A DNA stretch of 64,000 nucleotides from contig NZ_CP032762.1 of assembly GCF_003641205.1 (NCBI RefSeq), positions 434,001-498,000 of the forward strand, given 5' to 3'. Below, piece after piece: positions 1 through 7,038 of the stretch. Position 1 is the first letter of the stretch. Each line of letters begins with the position of its first letter. A model generated the notes under the pieces. That model made no database searches. It saw nothing but the letters and a program-made list of their open reading frames with translations, and was not told the origin of the DNA. Made by a program: the position numbers and the translations under genes. This DNA comes from Rhodococcus sp. P1Y (GTDB lineage Bacteria; Actinomycetota; Actinomycetes; Mycobacteriales; Mycobacteriaceae).

Positions 1-190
1 ATTGACCGAACCTGGGATCTCGATCAACCCAATGAAAGCTGCGTCGTGGCGTGCACGAAGCCTTGTCGGATCTCGCCAGTGGCTATCCCCGCTCCTGATT
101 ACCTCTCCGCCGGATACGACCATCGGCCTCCTCACCGCTGACACAATCGAAATACCTGACCTCGACGCTTCGCCCACCGGGAGAACATCG

Positions 191-480
191 ATGAACGACA
201 CCACCGAGACATCAGAAGAGTTCGACTTCATCGTCGTCGGATCCGGTGCCGGAGGTGGCCCTTTGGCGTCGCCGGAGAGACTCGGTGCTGCCGATGACGG
301 CCAGCGAGCCCGACGATTCTCCGGCCCGGCGGGACCATGGGGCCCAGTGGACTTTTGCCTCCGATACACCGGGTTACTTCTCGTAGTGTCGCCGGACCCT
401 AACGGACCCCCGTTCCCACCGCAGGCAGCGACGGTCGCGTCTGAGCTCGATAGACCAAACACCCTCCCGACACATTGATC
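191..480 (+). pseudogene. N-terminal remnant of a GMC-family oxidoreductase
   Basis: From the ATG at 191 the reading frame gives a short acidic leader and then FDFIVVGSGAGGGPLA, the dinucleotide-binding GxGxxG start typical of glucose-methanol-choline oxidoreductases. After about 25 residues the similarity stops and the frame runs through Arg/Pro-rich sequence with no family character to a stop at 476-478. GMC enzymes are normally 500-600 residues, so this is only the 5' end of a gene whose remainder was deleted or replaced. The frame is open to the window edge upstream, but those residues look non-coding. A functional short protein is unlikely. Confidence 0.55.
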
Positions 481-528
481 ACGAGCGCCGACGATCTCTA
501 CTGACAGCAGTCGAGGTCCGGACGAGAT

Positions 529-581
529 AATGCTGGCTGCAGCAAGCGTCTGGGACTAATATGATGGATCAGACCAGCATT
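529..581. promoter_or_regulatory. Inverted repeat upstream of hipB, candidate HipB operator
   Basis: AATGCTGG at 529-536 is matched by its exact reverse complement CCAGCATT at 574-581, just ahead of a strong ribosome-binding site (AAAGGAGGG, 582-590) and the hipB start at 595. HipB-type antitoxins usually autoregulate through inverted repeats in their promoter. The assignment rests only on position and symmetry. Confidence 0.4.
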
Positions 582-594
582 AAAGGAGGGAAGA

Positions 595-903
595 ATGAGT
601 AAGCGTCCACTGTCGAGCCGATCGCAACGTACGGCACGCACCCTCGGCGAGTATTTGTCGACCTTTCGACGTCTACAAGGACTCACGGCTGTTCAAGTGG
701 CCGACCGGGCAGGCATCAACAGAGAGACACTTCGCCGCCTCGAACACGGCGACGCCAGCGTCGGCCTGGACGTCTTCCTCGAAGTGTGCCGAGTTCTCGG
801 TGCACTCGACTTCGTCACAGAAGGCATGAACCCATACGAGACTGCACTGGGTCAGGCCCTCGCTGAGCAGAACCTTTCTCTACCCAAACGGGTACGACAG
901 TGA
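595..903 (+). CDS. hipB: HipB-like XRE-family antitoxin and regulator
   Basis: A 102-residue protein with a helix-turn-helix of the XRE/Cro type. The core at about residues 17-65 reads LGEYLSTFRRLQGLTAVQVADRAGINRETLRRLEHGD, as in other HipB antitoxins (quoted in segments: LGEYLSTFRR, LTAVQVADRAGI, NRETLRRLEHGD). It would bind and neutralise the HipA kinase and repress its own promoter. The start has a strong Shine-Dalgarno sequence (AAAGGAGGG) about 5 bases upstream. The stop codon overlaps the GTG start of hipA by four bases, the coupled arrangement of toxin-antitoxin operons. The C-terminal tail (after about residue 85) is basic and looks flexible. Confidence 0.88.
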   Translation: MSKRPLSSRSQRTARTLGEYLSTFRRLQGLTAVQVADRAGINRETLRRLEHGDASVGLDVFLEVCRVLGALDFVTEGMNPYETALGQALAEQNLSLPKRVRQ

Positions 904-2186
904 ACCGTCACGTCGACATCTATATGCCGGCGCACGTCCTCGGACGCGGTCGGTCGGACACGGGTGAAGACACGCTGGTGGGCCGGGCGTTCTTCTCCAC
1001 AGCGCCCAAGGGCATCTCGACCACGTTCAGATACGACACGTCCTACCTGGCCAACAGGGGCTCGTTCGCGCTCGACCCAGCGTTGGACCTGTTCGAAGGC
1101 GGACACGCCACCGCTGACGGGCTCCCGTACTGCTTCACCGACTGCGCCCCGGACCGGTGGGGGCGCAACCTCATCAGCAAACGCTTGCGGGCTGCCGACC
1201 TCGAGGCAGGCCGAACCCCACGCACCGTCACGGACGTCGACTACCTCCTCGGCGTCACGGACCTGACCCGGCAGGGCGCACTGAGATTCACCGAGCCCGA
1301 CGCGGGTCCCGATGGCCCATATCTCGCCGTCGACCCGGGCATCCCGAAGCTGCTCGAGCTTCCCCGCCTCATGCGTGCGGCCGAGCGGGTAGAAGACTCC
1401 GGCGTCGACGAAGGCCTCGACGCCGTCAAGGAACTACTGGACGCAGGCACAGGCTCACTCGGCGGCGCACGACCGAAAGCGTCAGTACGCGACGGCGCCC
1501 GCCTCGTAGTCGCCAAATTCAGTAGCCCCCGAGACGACTGGGACGTCATAGCCTGGGAGAAGACCGCACTCGACCTGGCCGAACGCGCAGGCCTTCGGGT
1601 ACCGACCCGTTCTCTTGCCCGGGTCGAAGGAAAGTCGGTCCTTCTGCTCGACCGGTTCGACCGAACCGAGAACGGTGCGCGTATCCCGTACGTCTCAGCG
1701 ATGACCCTGCTGACCGCGAGAGACGGGGCAAGCGACCAGTTCGACTACATCGACCTCGCCGAGACCCTCGCGGAACACGGCAGCACAACCATCGATTCCG
1801 ACCTGGTCGAACTGTGGAAACGTGTCCTGTTCTCCGTCGTCATCCACAACACCGACGACCACCTGCGCAACCACGGTTTCATTCGCGGCATCGGCGGCTG
1901 GACTTTGTCCCCGCTGTTCGACGTCAACCCGAACCCCGACATCGGCGCCCAACGACACGTGAGCATCGGGACCGCTCACGCACGCGACGACGAGCTCGAG
2001 GGGTTGAGAGTCGCAGCGCCGTCGTTCGGCCTCAGCCGCTCAGACGCCGAACGCGCACTGTCCGACATGTTCGACGCCACACAGCAGTGGCGCGAGGTGG
2101 CGGCATCGAACGGCGTGACCAACAAGGAGATGACCTTGATGGCCGATACCTTCGACGGCCTTCGCCCACCCAGGAGAGCCGTCTGA
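900..2186 (+). CDS. hipA: HipA-like serine/threonine kinase toxin
   Basis: A 428-residue HipA-family kinase, close to the usual 420-440. HipA toxins phosphorylate aminoacyl-tRNA synthetases (GltX in E. coli) and cause growth arrest or persistence. Visible motifs are GGARPKA at residues 188-194 (the gate/ATP loop, normally GAQPK), the nucleotide-binding lysine in VVAKF near 205, DRFDR at 251-255, the catalytic segment HNTDDHLRNHGF at 316-327 and LSPLFDVNP at 336-344 carrying the metal-binding Asp. All kinase elements appear present, so it should be active. Translation starts at GTG 900, overlapping the hipB stop. The target cannot be told from sequence. Confidence 0.88.
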   Translation: MNRHVDIYMPAHVLGRGRSDTGEDTLVGRAFFSTAPKGISTTFRYDTSYLANRGSFALDPALDLFEGGHATADGLPYCFTDCAPDRWGRNLISKRLRAADLEAGRTPRTVTDVDYLLGVTDLTRQGALRFTEPDAGPDGPYLAVDPGIPKLLELPRLMRAAERVEDSGVDEGLDAVKELLDAGTGSLGGARPKASVRDGARLVVAKFSSPRDDWDVIAWEKTALDLAERAGLRVPTRSLARVEGKSVLLLDRFDRTENGARIPYVSAMTLLTARDGASDQFDYIDLAETLAEHGSTTIDSDLVELWKRVLFSVVIHNTDDHLRNHGFIRGIGGWTLSPLFDVNPNPDIGAQRHVSIGTAHARDDELEGLRVAAPSFGLSRSDAERALSDMFDATQQWREVAASNGVTNKEMTLMADTFDGLRPPRRAV

Positions 2187-2262
2187 GTCACCCCCTGTCC
2201 GGCGACTCCTTGGCTCGCAGCCACTGTGCGACAGTGCAATCCGCCGATTCTGTCCCCCTCGA

Positions 2263-3171
2263 TCAGCGAGAGAGGTCCTTTTGTACGGGGAAGCCTGGTT
2301 GAATGGTCCCGTCCAAGGCTGCGAGCAACAGGCTCGCCAGACGGTCGTCCTCTGGCCGGGTCAGCAAGGTCGTCGGAACGCCGATGGCAGCCTCTGTCTC
2401 GACGACGGCGACGCCCAAGGTCGTTAGATCGAACACCGAGGCTTGGCGCGCGTAGAGCGCCGACCAGCCGCGATCTTGCTCCGCCAGCGCGGCGAACGGT
2501 CCGGCGTGGTGGGTGAAATAGTCGATGCGCGGGTCGTGCCCGGCGCGACGCGATTCCCGGACCAGGACCTCGGCCAATGCGCTGCCACGGGCCGAGACAT
2601 GCAGCAGCAGAGGCCGATCCGCGAGGCTTGCGAGACCCGATAGTTGCGCGCCGCTCGCACCCGCCACGAGGATCACCAAGGGGTCATCGGCGAGGCGATG
2701 TGACGTCACGCCTGCTCGATCGACAGTGCCGTGAACGATCGCAGCATCGATGGTTCCGTCCGCCACCAGGTCGGCCGGGTCGTCCCCGCCCGAGTCGATC
2801 TGGGTGAGCGCTGCGCCTTCCGTCGGTTGACCGGCCATCATGTCGTCCCACACCTCGCGCAGCGACGCGGCGTGAGTGCGGAATCCCGTTGGAAATGTCA
2901 TGCGCACGGCGCGCCGAGTCGCCACCACCGATTCACGGACCTCCTGCTCCGCATCGAGCAGCGCGCGGCCGGCCGGCAGGAACAGCCTGCCCGCTGCGGT
3001 CAACCGGATGTTGCGCCTGCTCCGATCGAACAGCTGTGCCCCCAGCTCACGCTCGAGGCGCGCGACCTGCTGACTCACCGTCGACTGGGCCATCACCAGA
3101 TCAGTGGCAGCTCGGGCGAACGAACCGGCATCCGCCACTGCCACCGCGTACTTCACCTGTCGGATCTCCAC
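2263..3171 (-). CDS. LysR-family transcriptional regulator
   Basis: A 302-residue LysR regulator: an N-terminal winged helix-turn-helix (residues 1-60, with SFARAATDLVMAQSTVSQQV and LERELGAQLFDRS) followed by a substrate-binding-like domain. It is transcribed away from the decayed zinc-ADH-like gene at 3305, with a 133-bp divergent promoter region between them. LysR proteins normally control the divergent gene, and here that target is broken, so the regulator may be orphaned or may act on the YciI gene at 3559. The inducer is unknown. Confidence 0.88.
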   Translation of the reverse strand: MEIRQVKYAVAVADAGSFARAATDLVMAQSTVSQQVARLERELGAQLFDRSRRNIRLTAAGRLFLPAGRALLDAEQEVRESVVATRRAVRMTFPTGFRTHAASLREVWDDMMAGQPTEGAALTQIDSGGDDPADLVADGTIDAAIVHGTVDRAGVTSHRLADDPLVILVAGASGAQLSGLASLADRPLLLHVSARGSALAEVLVRESRRAGHDPRIDYFTHHAGPFAALAEQDRGWSALYARQASVFDLTTLGVAVVETEAAIGVPTTLLTRPEDDRLASLLLAALDGTIQPGFPVQKDLSR

Positions 3172-3304
3172 TCGTGAAGTATCGATGACATCGATAGGAC
3201 CCGTCTAGATCTGCCCCTCGATGGCCGGAAAAATCGGTGGTGAGGTGGAGTCATGAACATCGAAGGGGCGTCCGCATGACCACAACCAATGACCGAGAGG
3301 ATCG

Positions 3305-3558
3305 ATGTTGCTGAGCATCTCTGCAACAACCGATGGACACGTTGCGCCGGCTGACGTGCCGGTCCCGACACCGCGTCCGGATCAGGCGGTCGTTGCCGTG
3401 CGGGCGAGCTCGGCGAACCGTGGCGCGCAAGGCCAACTCACGTCGACCGTTGCGAGATCCTGGGCCTGGAGGACGCAGGTACCGCCGTCAGTCAGCTGGC
3501 GCGCGGTGGCACCCGGCGGAAAGATCCTGCCCGACAACGGAGCTCACCCGAAGGGATC
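3305..3558 (+). pseudogene. Zinc-ADH/quinone oxidoreductase with internal deletion
   Basis: The first ~40 codons resemble the N-terminus of zinc-type quinone oxidoreductases (VPVPTPRPDQAVVAVRASSANRG). In the +1 frame, from about 3447, there follows EILGLEDAGTAVSQLARGG, which looks like the C-terminal end of the same family (the usual LEDAAEAHRLLESGGVRGK-like segment). About 250 central residues are missing and the two ends are out of frame. This is a gene reduced to its two ends by an internal deletion. The 85-residue open frame running through it is unlikely to be a working protein. Confidence 0.5.
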
Positions 3559-3858
3559 ATGACCATGTTCATCATCGAGCTGACCTATATCCGTCCCCTG
3601 GCCGAGGTGGAAGCGCTTATTCCTGCGCACGTCGACTGGCTCGACGAGCAGTACGCCGCGGGGGCCTTCGTGCTGTCCGGCCGCCGGGAGCCACGCACAG
3701 GCGGGATGATCATCGCCGCCGATCTGGACCGCACCGATTTGGAACGACGTATGGAGCGAGACCCCTTCCAGCTCAACGGGATCGCCGAGTACAGGATCGA
3801 AGAATTCCTCCCCTCGAAGGCATCCCCCGAACTGAGTCAACTCGTGCGCAAGGCGTGA
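3559..3858 (+). CDS. YciI-family protein
   Basis: A 99-residue YciI-like protein with the ferredoxin-like alpha/beta fold. The family's features are visible: an N-terminal strand (MFIIELTYIRP), a central HVDWLDEQYAAGAFVLSGRR carrying the conserved His-Asp pair region, and DPFQLNGIAEYRIEEF near the C-terminus. YciI proteins are small putative hydrolases or dehydratases and a few are monooxygenase-like; the substrate is unknown. The start could be ATG 3559 or ATG 3565. It follows the decayed oxidoreductase directly and may once have been cotranscribed with it. Confidence 0.8.
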   Translation: MTMFIIELTYIRPLAEVEALIPAHVDWLDEQYAAGAFVLSGRREPRTGGMIIAADLDRTDLERRMERDPFQLNGIAEYRIEEFLPSKASPELSQLVRKA

Positions 3859-3907
3859 CGGAAGGGAGTCGGAGCGCGGCGCAAGCAGACGCCGCGGGAT
3901 CCAGGAC

Positions 3908-3938
3908 TTGCGTTGGAGCGCACTCCAATCTCTAGCGT
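3908..3938 (+). promoter_or_regulatory. MerR-type promoter and operator upstream of a dead merR
   Basis: TTGCGT (3908-3913) and TAGCGT (3933-3938) are separated by 19 bp, the over-long spacing characteristic of MerR-regulated promoters. The spacer contains TTGGAGCGCACTCCAA (3913-3928), a near-perfect dyad. The same arrangement, with almost the same sequence, precedes the intact MerR gene at 5363. The promoter is preserved although the regulator gene below it is deleted. Confidence 0.6.
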
Positions 3939-3945
3939 CGTGCTC

Positions 3946-4092
3946 ATGACCGAAACGCAGGCGTTGCCCGTGCGGCTGACCATCGCACAGATGGTCGAGC
4001 ACTCGGGGCCCCGCGGGCGCGCGAGACGAAGACCGCTCACTACAGGACGTGCTGAACCGTGGACTCGACTGCCACGGCGCTCCCTTCACTGA
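3946..4092 (+). pseudogene. MerR regulator reduced to its two ends
   Basis: From ATG 3946 the frame reads MTETQALPVRLTIAQMVEHSG, the start of a MerR N-terminal helix-turn-helix. It then changes frame, and the end of the region, read in another phase, gives VLNRGLDCHGAPFTD, matching the C-terminus of the intact MerR gene at 5363 (IEAGLDCDGAPVSP). The central ~100 residues, including most of the DNA-binding and dimerisation helix, are gone. It lies directly upstream of the aldo/keto reductase at 4120, mirroring the intact merR-AKR pair at 5363/5842. Confidence 0.65.
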
Positions 4093-4119
4093 CAAGCGAC
4101 ACAACAACGAGGAGACCCG

Positions 4120-5112
4120 ATGAAGCAACGCACGATCCCCGCTCTCGACACGACCGTCGGCTCGATCGGCCTGGGATGCATGGGCATGAGCTGGGCCTAC
4201 GGCTCACCGGATGACCGCGACGTCGACACCTCTGTCGCCGTGATTTCCCGCGCGCTCGATGCCGGCGTGACCCTACTGGACACCAGCGACGCATACGGAG
4301 CCGGCCACAACGAGCAGGTTGTCGGACGTGCGCTGTCACGGCGCCGCTCGGACGCCATCGTGGCGACCAAGGTCGGGTTGATCGGAGAGCAGACACCGCA
4401 AGGACCACGCCTCACCCGCAACGCCCACCCTGAGCACATCCGCGCGGCCGTCGACGCGAGCCTCGCGCGGCTGGGCGTCGACACCATCGACCTGTACTAC
4501 TTGCACCGGGTCGACCCCGAGGTTCCGCTGGCCGAGAGCTGGGGTGCCCTGGCCGAGCTGGTCACTGCCGGCAAGGTGCGCGCACTGGGGCTCAGCGAGG
4601 TCACCACTGCTCAGGCCGCCGAGGCACATGCCATCCACCCTGTCGCCGCAATACAGTCGGAGTTCTCCCTGTGGACCCGCGACCCACAAGGTCTGGGCAC
4701 CACCTCCGACGGCGCCGAGACCGGCGACGTCATCGGCTGGACGGCCGCACACGACGCCATTTTCGTGCCGTTCTCTCCGCTGGGGCGAGGATTTCTCACC
4801 GGCACCCTCGACCGATCCGCCCTCGACTCCCGCGACTACCGCACGACTCTTCCACGATTCGCCGACGATGCGGCCGCGGCCAACGACCGCATCGTCGATC
4901 TCGTACGAGCGGTCGCTGCACGCCACGACAACACCGCATCAGCTGTGGCCCTCGCGTGGGTTCTGGCTCAGGGCGAGCACATCGTCCCGATCCCCGGCAC
5001 CACCAAGGTGCGCAACCTCGACGCCAACATCGCCGCGGTTGAACTGGAACTCACTCCAGTTGACCTCGCCGAGCTCGACGCTGCACCCGTCGCCGTCGGA
5101 ACCCGGTACTGA
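4120..5112 (+). CDS. Aldo/keto reductase
   Basis: A 330-residue NADPH-dependent aldo/keto reductase of the AKR13/AKR-IolS type with a TIM-barrel fold. The catalytic residues are visible: Asp/Tyr in LLDTSDAYGAG, Lys in AIVATKVG and His in LYYLHRVD. The C-terminal NADP-binding segment IVPIPGTTKVRNLDANIAA is present. A GAGGAGA ribosome-binding site precedes the ATG. It probably reduces aldehydes or ketones; the substrate is unknown. It sits below a deleted MerR gene whose promoter survives, so its own regulation may now depend on the paralogous MerR at 5363. Confidence 0.88.
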   Translation: MKQRTIPALDTTVGSIGLGCMGMSWAYGSPDDRDVDTSVAVISRALDAGVTLLDTSDAYGAGHNEQVVGRALSRRRSDAIVATKVGLIGEQTPQGPRLTRNAHPEHIRAAVDASLARLGVDTIDLYYLHRVDPEVPLAESWGALAELVTAGKVRALGLSEVTTAQAAEAHAIHPVAAIQSEFSLWTRDPQGLGTTSDGAETGDVIGWTAAHDAIFVPFSPLGRGFLTGTLDRSALDSRDYRTTLPRFADDAAAANDRIVDLVRAVAARHDNTASAVALAWVLAQGEHIVPIPGTTKVRNLDANIAAVELELTPVDLAELDAAPVAVGTRY

Positions 5113-5324
5113 GCATGGTCGGGTGGGCCGAAATCGATCTCGATCACGGCGAGCTCGTCGAGATCGATTTCCAGGCCTGGGTGCTGGCACTCGCCCAGGA
5201 CCCGGCCATCTGCACGACTCACGGGATAGGCATCGAAAACCTCTGCCATGCCACGGTCCCTACCCCTGGGCCTACACCGAGCTCGTTGTTTTCATCCAGG
5301 CCAGTTCGCTACGCTCCTCACCTG
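5113..5324. other. Short gap without a recognisable gene
   Basis: This stretch between the two aldo/keto reductase units carries an open frame (5115-5366, +) with no recognisable domain, no good ribosome-binding site and no support from its neighbours. It runs into the promoter of the MerR gene. I see no gene here. Confidence 0.4.
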
Positions 5325-5355
5325 TTGCGTTGGAGTGGACTCCAAGACATAGCGT
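5325..5355 (+). promoter_or_regulatory. MerR-type promoter with 7+2+7 palindrome
   Basis: TTGCGT (5325-5330) and TAGCGT (5350-5355) with a 19-bp spacer enclose TTGGAGTGGACTCCAA (5330-5345), a perfect 7-bp dyad with a 2-bp centre. This is the classic layout at which a MerR protein untwists an over-long spacer. The regulator gene starts 8 bp after the -10 element. Confidence 0.65.
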
Positions 5356-5362
5356 TGGATCC

Positions 5363-5845
5363 ATGACCATCGAAGCTTGCCCCGAGGCCGTGCCTCCCAC
5401 CGCACCCCTCGGGATCGCCGACGTCGCTGAGATGAGTGGCCTGACCCCCGAGACCCTCCGATGGTGGGAGCGCGAAGGACTCGTACCGCCCGTCACGAGA
5501 GGCAGTGATCGGCGACGGAGGTACAGCGAACGAGAGGCGGCATTCGTGGTCATGCTCGCAAAGCTCCGGAGCACAGGAATGCCCACCGAGGACATGCGCG
5601 AGTTCTCCCGCCTCGTGGCGGGGGGCGCCGCGACACACGGCAGGCGCCTCGCAATCCTCGAGCTCCACCGTCAACGGATCCGTGCTCGCCAGGCGGTGCT
5701 GACCGCGGGCCTGGCCGCTCTCGACGAGAAAGCAGGGCACTACCGGAAGCTGATCGAGGCCGGTCTCGATTGCGACGGTGCGCCCGTCTCTCCCGAAGTC
5801 GCTTTCCTCCAGGCTCACCCAACGACGAACGGATCCGCATCATGA
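5363..5845 (+). CDS. MerR-family transcriptional regulator
   Basis: A 160-residue MerR regulator. Residues ~14-80 carry the winged helix (GIADVAEMSGLTPETLRWWE, then REGLVPPV), followed by a dimerisation helix and a C-terminus with a single Cys (IEAGLDCDGAPVSP). The ATG at 5363 is chosen because it begins just after the MerR-type promoter; the longer open frame upstream is in a shadow. The stop overlaps the start of the next aldo/keto reductase (ATGA), so regulator and enzyme are cotranscribed. MerR proteins next to aldo/keto reductases often sense electrophilic aldehydes, but the inducer is not evident. Confidence 0.85.
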   Translation: MTIEACPEAVPPTAPLGIADVAEMSGLTPETLRWWEREGLVPPVTRGSDRRRRYSEREAAFVVMLAKLRSTGMPTEDMREFSRLVAGGAATHGRRLAILELHRQRIRARQAVLTAGLAALDEKAGHYRKLIEAGLDCDGAPVSPEVAFLQAHPTTNGSAS

Positions 5846-6864
5846 CAACAGTTCCCATCACGACTCTCGGCAACGACCTCTCCGTCAGCGCGGTTGGTTT
5901 CGGTGCCATGACGCTCTCAGGCGTCTACGGCGCGACCAGCGACGACGACGCCCTGGCCACTCTTCACCACGCCGTCGATGTGGGGGTGTCCTTCATCGAC
6001 ACCGCCGACGTCTACGGGGCCGGCAGCAACGAGGTCCTCATCTCGAAGCTCCTGAAGGGTCGGCGCGACGAAGTCGTGCTTGCGACGAAATTCGGTATCG
6101 CAGGCAGCATCGCGGACAAGACGATGCAGGCGCGTAACGATTCCGCCTACGTGCGCGAATCCGTCGACGCCAGCCTCGAACGCCTCGGCACCGACGTAAT
6201 CGACCTGTACTACCTGCACCGGCGGCAGGTGACGGTACCGATCGAAGAGACCGTGGGCGCCATGGCCGAGCTCGTCGCAGCAGGCAAGGTTCGGTACCTC
6301 GGGCTGTCCGAAGTCACTGCTGCCGAGCTCGAAGCTGCTCATACGGTCCACCCCATCGCAGCCGTCCAGAGCGAATGGTCGGTTTGGAGCCGGGACGTGG
6401 AGCTGGCCGTCGTCCCGACAGCCGCACGCCTCGGCGTCGGCTTTGTTCCGTACTCTCCGCTCGGGCGTGGATTCCTGACGGGAACCCTTACTGATCCCGC
6501 GACGTTCGCCGACGACTGGCGCGCCGGCCTCACCCGCTTCAACGGCGACGCGTTCGAACGCAACCAAGCGGTCGTCGAAGCGCTCAGCGCCATCGCCGCC
6601 GAGCACGACGCCACTGCGGCTCAGATCGCCCTGGCCTGGCTCTACGCGGCCGGCCGTCGCCACGGCCTGCCAGTCGTCCCCATCCCCGGCACCAGGCGAA
6701 CGGCGCGCATCGACGAGAATGTCGGAGCGCTCGACATCACCCTGCACCCCGCCAACATCGCGCTCCTCGACGACCTATCGGCTCACGTCGTGGGCGCTCG
6801 GTCCGACTTCGACGACCCCAACTGGACCAGCGACACCCGCGCGGACACCCCCTCCGCGCAGTGA
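5842..6864 (+). CDS. Aldo/keto reductase (second copy)
   Basis: A 340-residue aldo/keto reductase, paralogous to the one at 4120. Catalytic residues lie in FIDTADVYGAGSNE (Asp, Tyr), VVLATKFG (Lys) and LYYLHRRQ (His). The C-terminal VPIPGTRRTARIDENVGA would bind the NADP 2'-phosphate. ATG 5842 overlaps the MerR stop codon (ATGA), which makes it the better start than the upstream ATG at 5770. With the dead merR at 3946 and AKR at 4120, this suggests a duplicated merR-AKR module in which one regulator was lost. Confidence 0.88.
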   Translation: MTTVPITTLGNDLSVSAVGFGAMTLSGVYGATSDDDALATLHHAVDVGVSFIDTADVYGAGSNEVLISKLLKGRRDEVVLATKFGIAGSIADKTMQARNDSAYVRESVDASLERLGTDVIDLYYLHRRQVTVPIEETVGAMAELVAAGKVRYLGLSEVTAAELEAAHTVHPIAAVQSEWSVWSRDVELAVVPTAARLGVGFVPYSPLGRGFLTGTLTDPATFADDWRAGLTRFNGDAFERNQAVVEALSAIAAEHDATAAQIALAWLYAAGRRHGLPVVPIPGTRRTARIDENVGALDITLHPANIALLDDLSAHVVGARSDFDDPNWTSDTRADTPSAQ

Positions 6865-7038
6865 GGTCTGGCACCAGCGGCGCGAGTAACTTTGCCGGAC
6901 TGGTCGCACCGATGCTCAGACGCGTGAACGGTTGCGCGACGGCACATTCATGGCTGCGCAGAGTCAGGCACGCGCCCGCCTGACAACGAACAGCCCGAGA
7001 CGGACTACAAGGCAGCACCGCCGTCCTAGATGCAGCGT

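Noticed and set aside
2263..3562. Functional divergent LysR/oxidoreductase pair
   Set aside because: The oxidoreductase keeps only its two ends in different frames, so a working pair is not supported.
4544..5362. The 5' part of a long plus-strand frame that runs into the MerR gene
   Set aside because: This part overlaps the aldo/keto reductase in another phase and has low-complexity Ser/Pro/Thr content; the MerR gene starts at 5363 after its own promoter.
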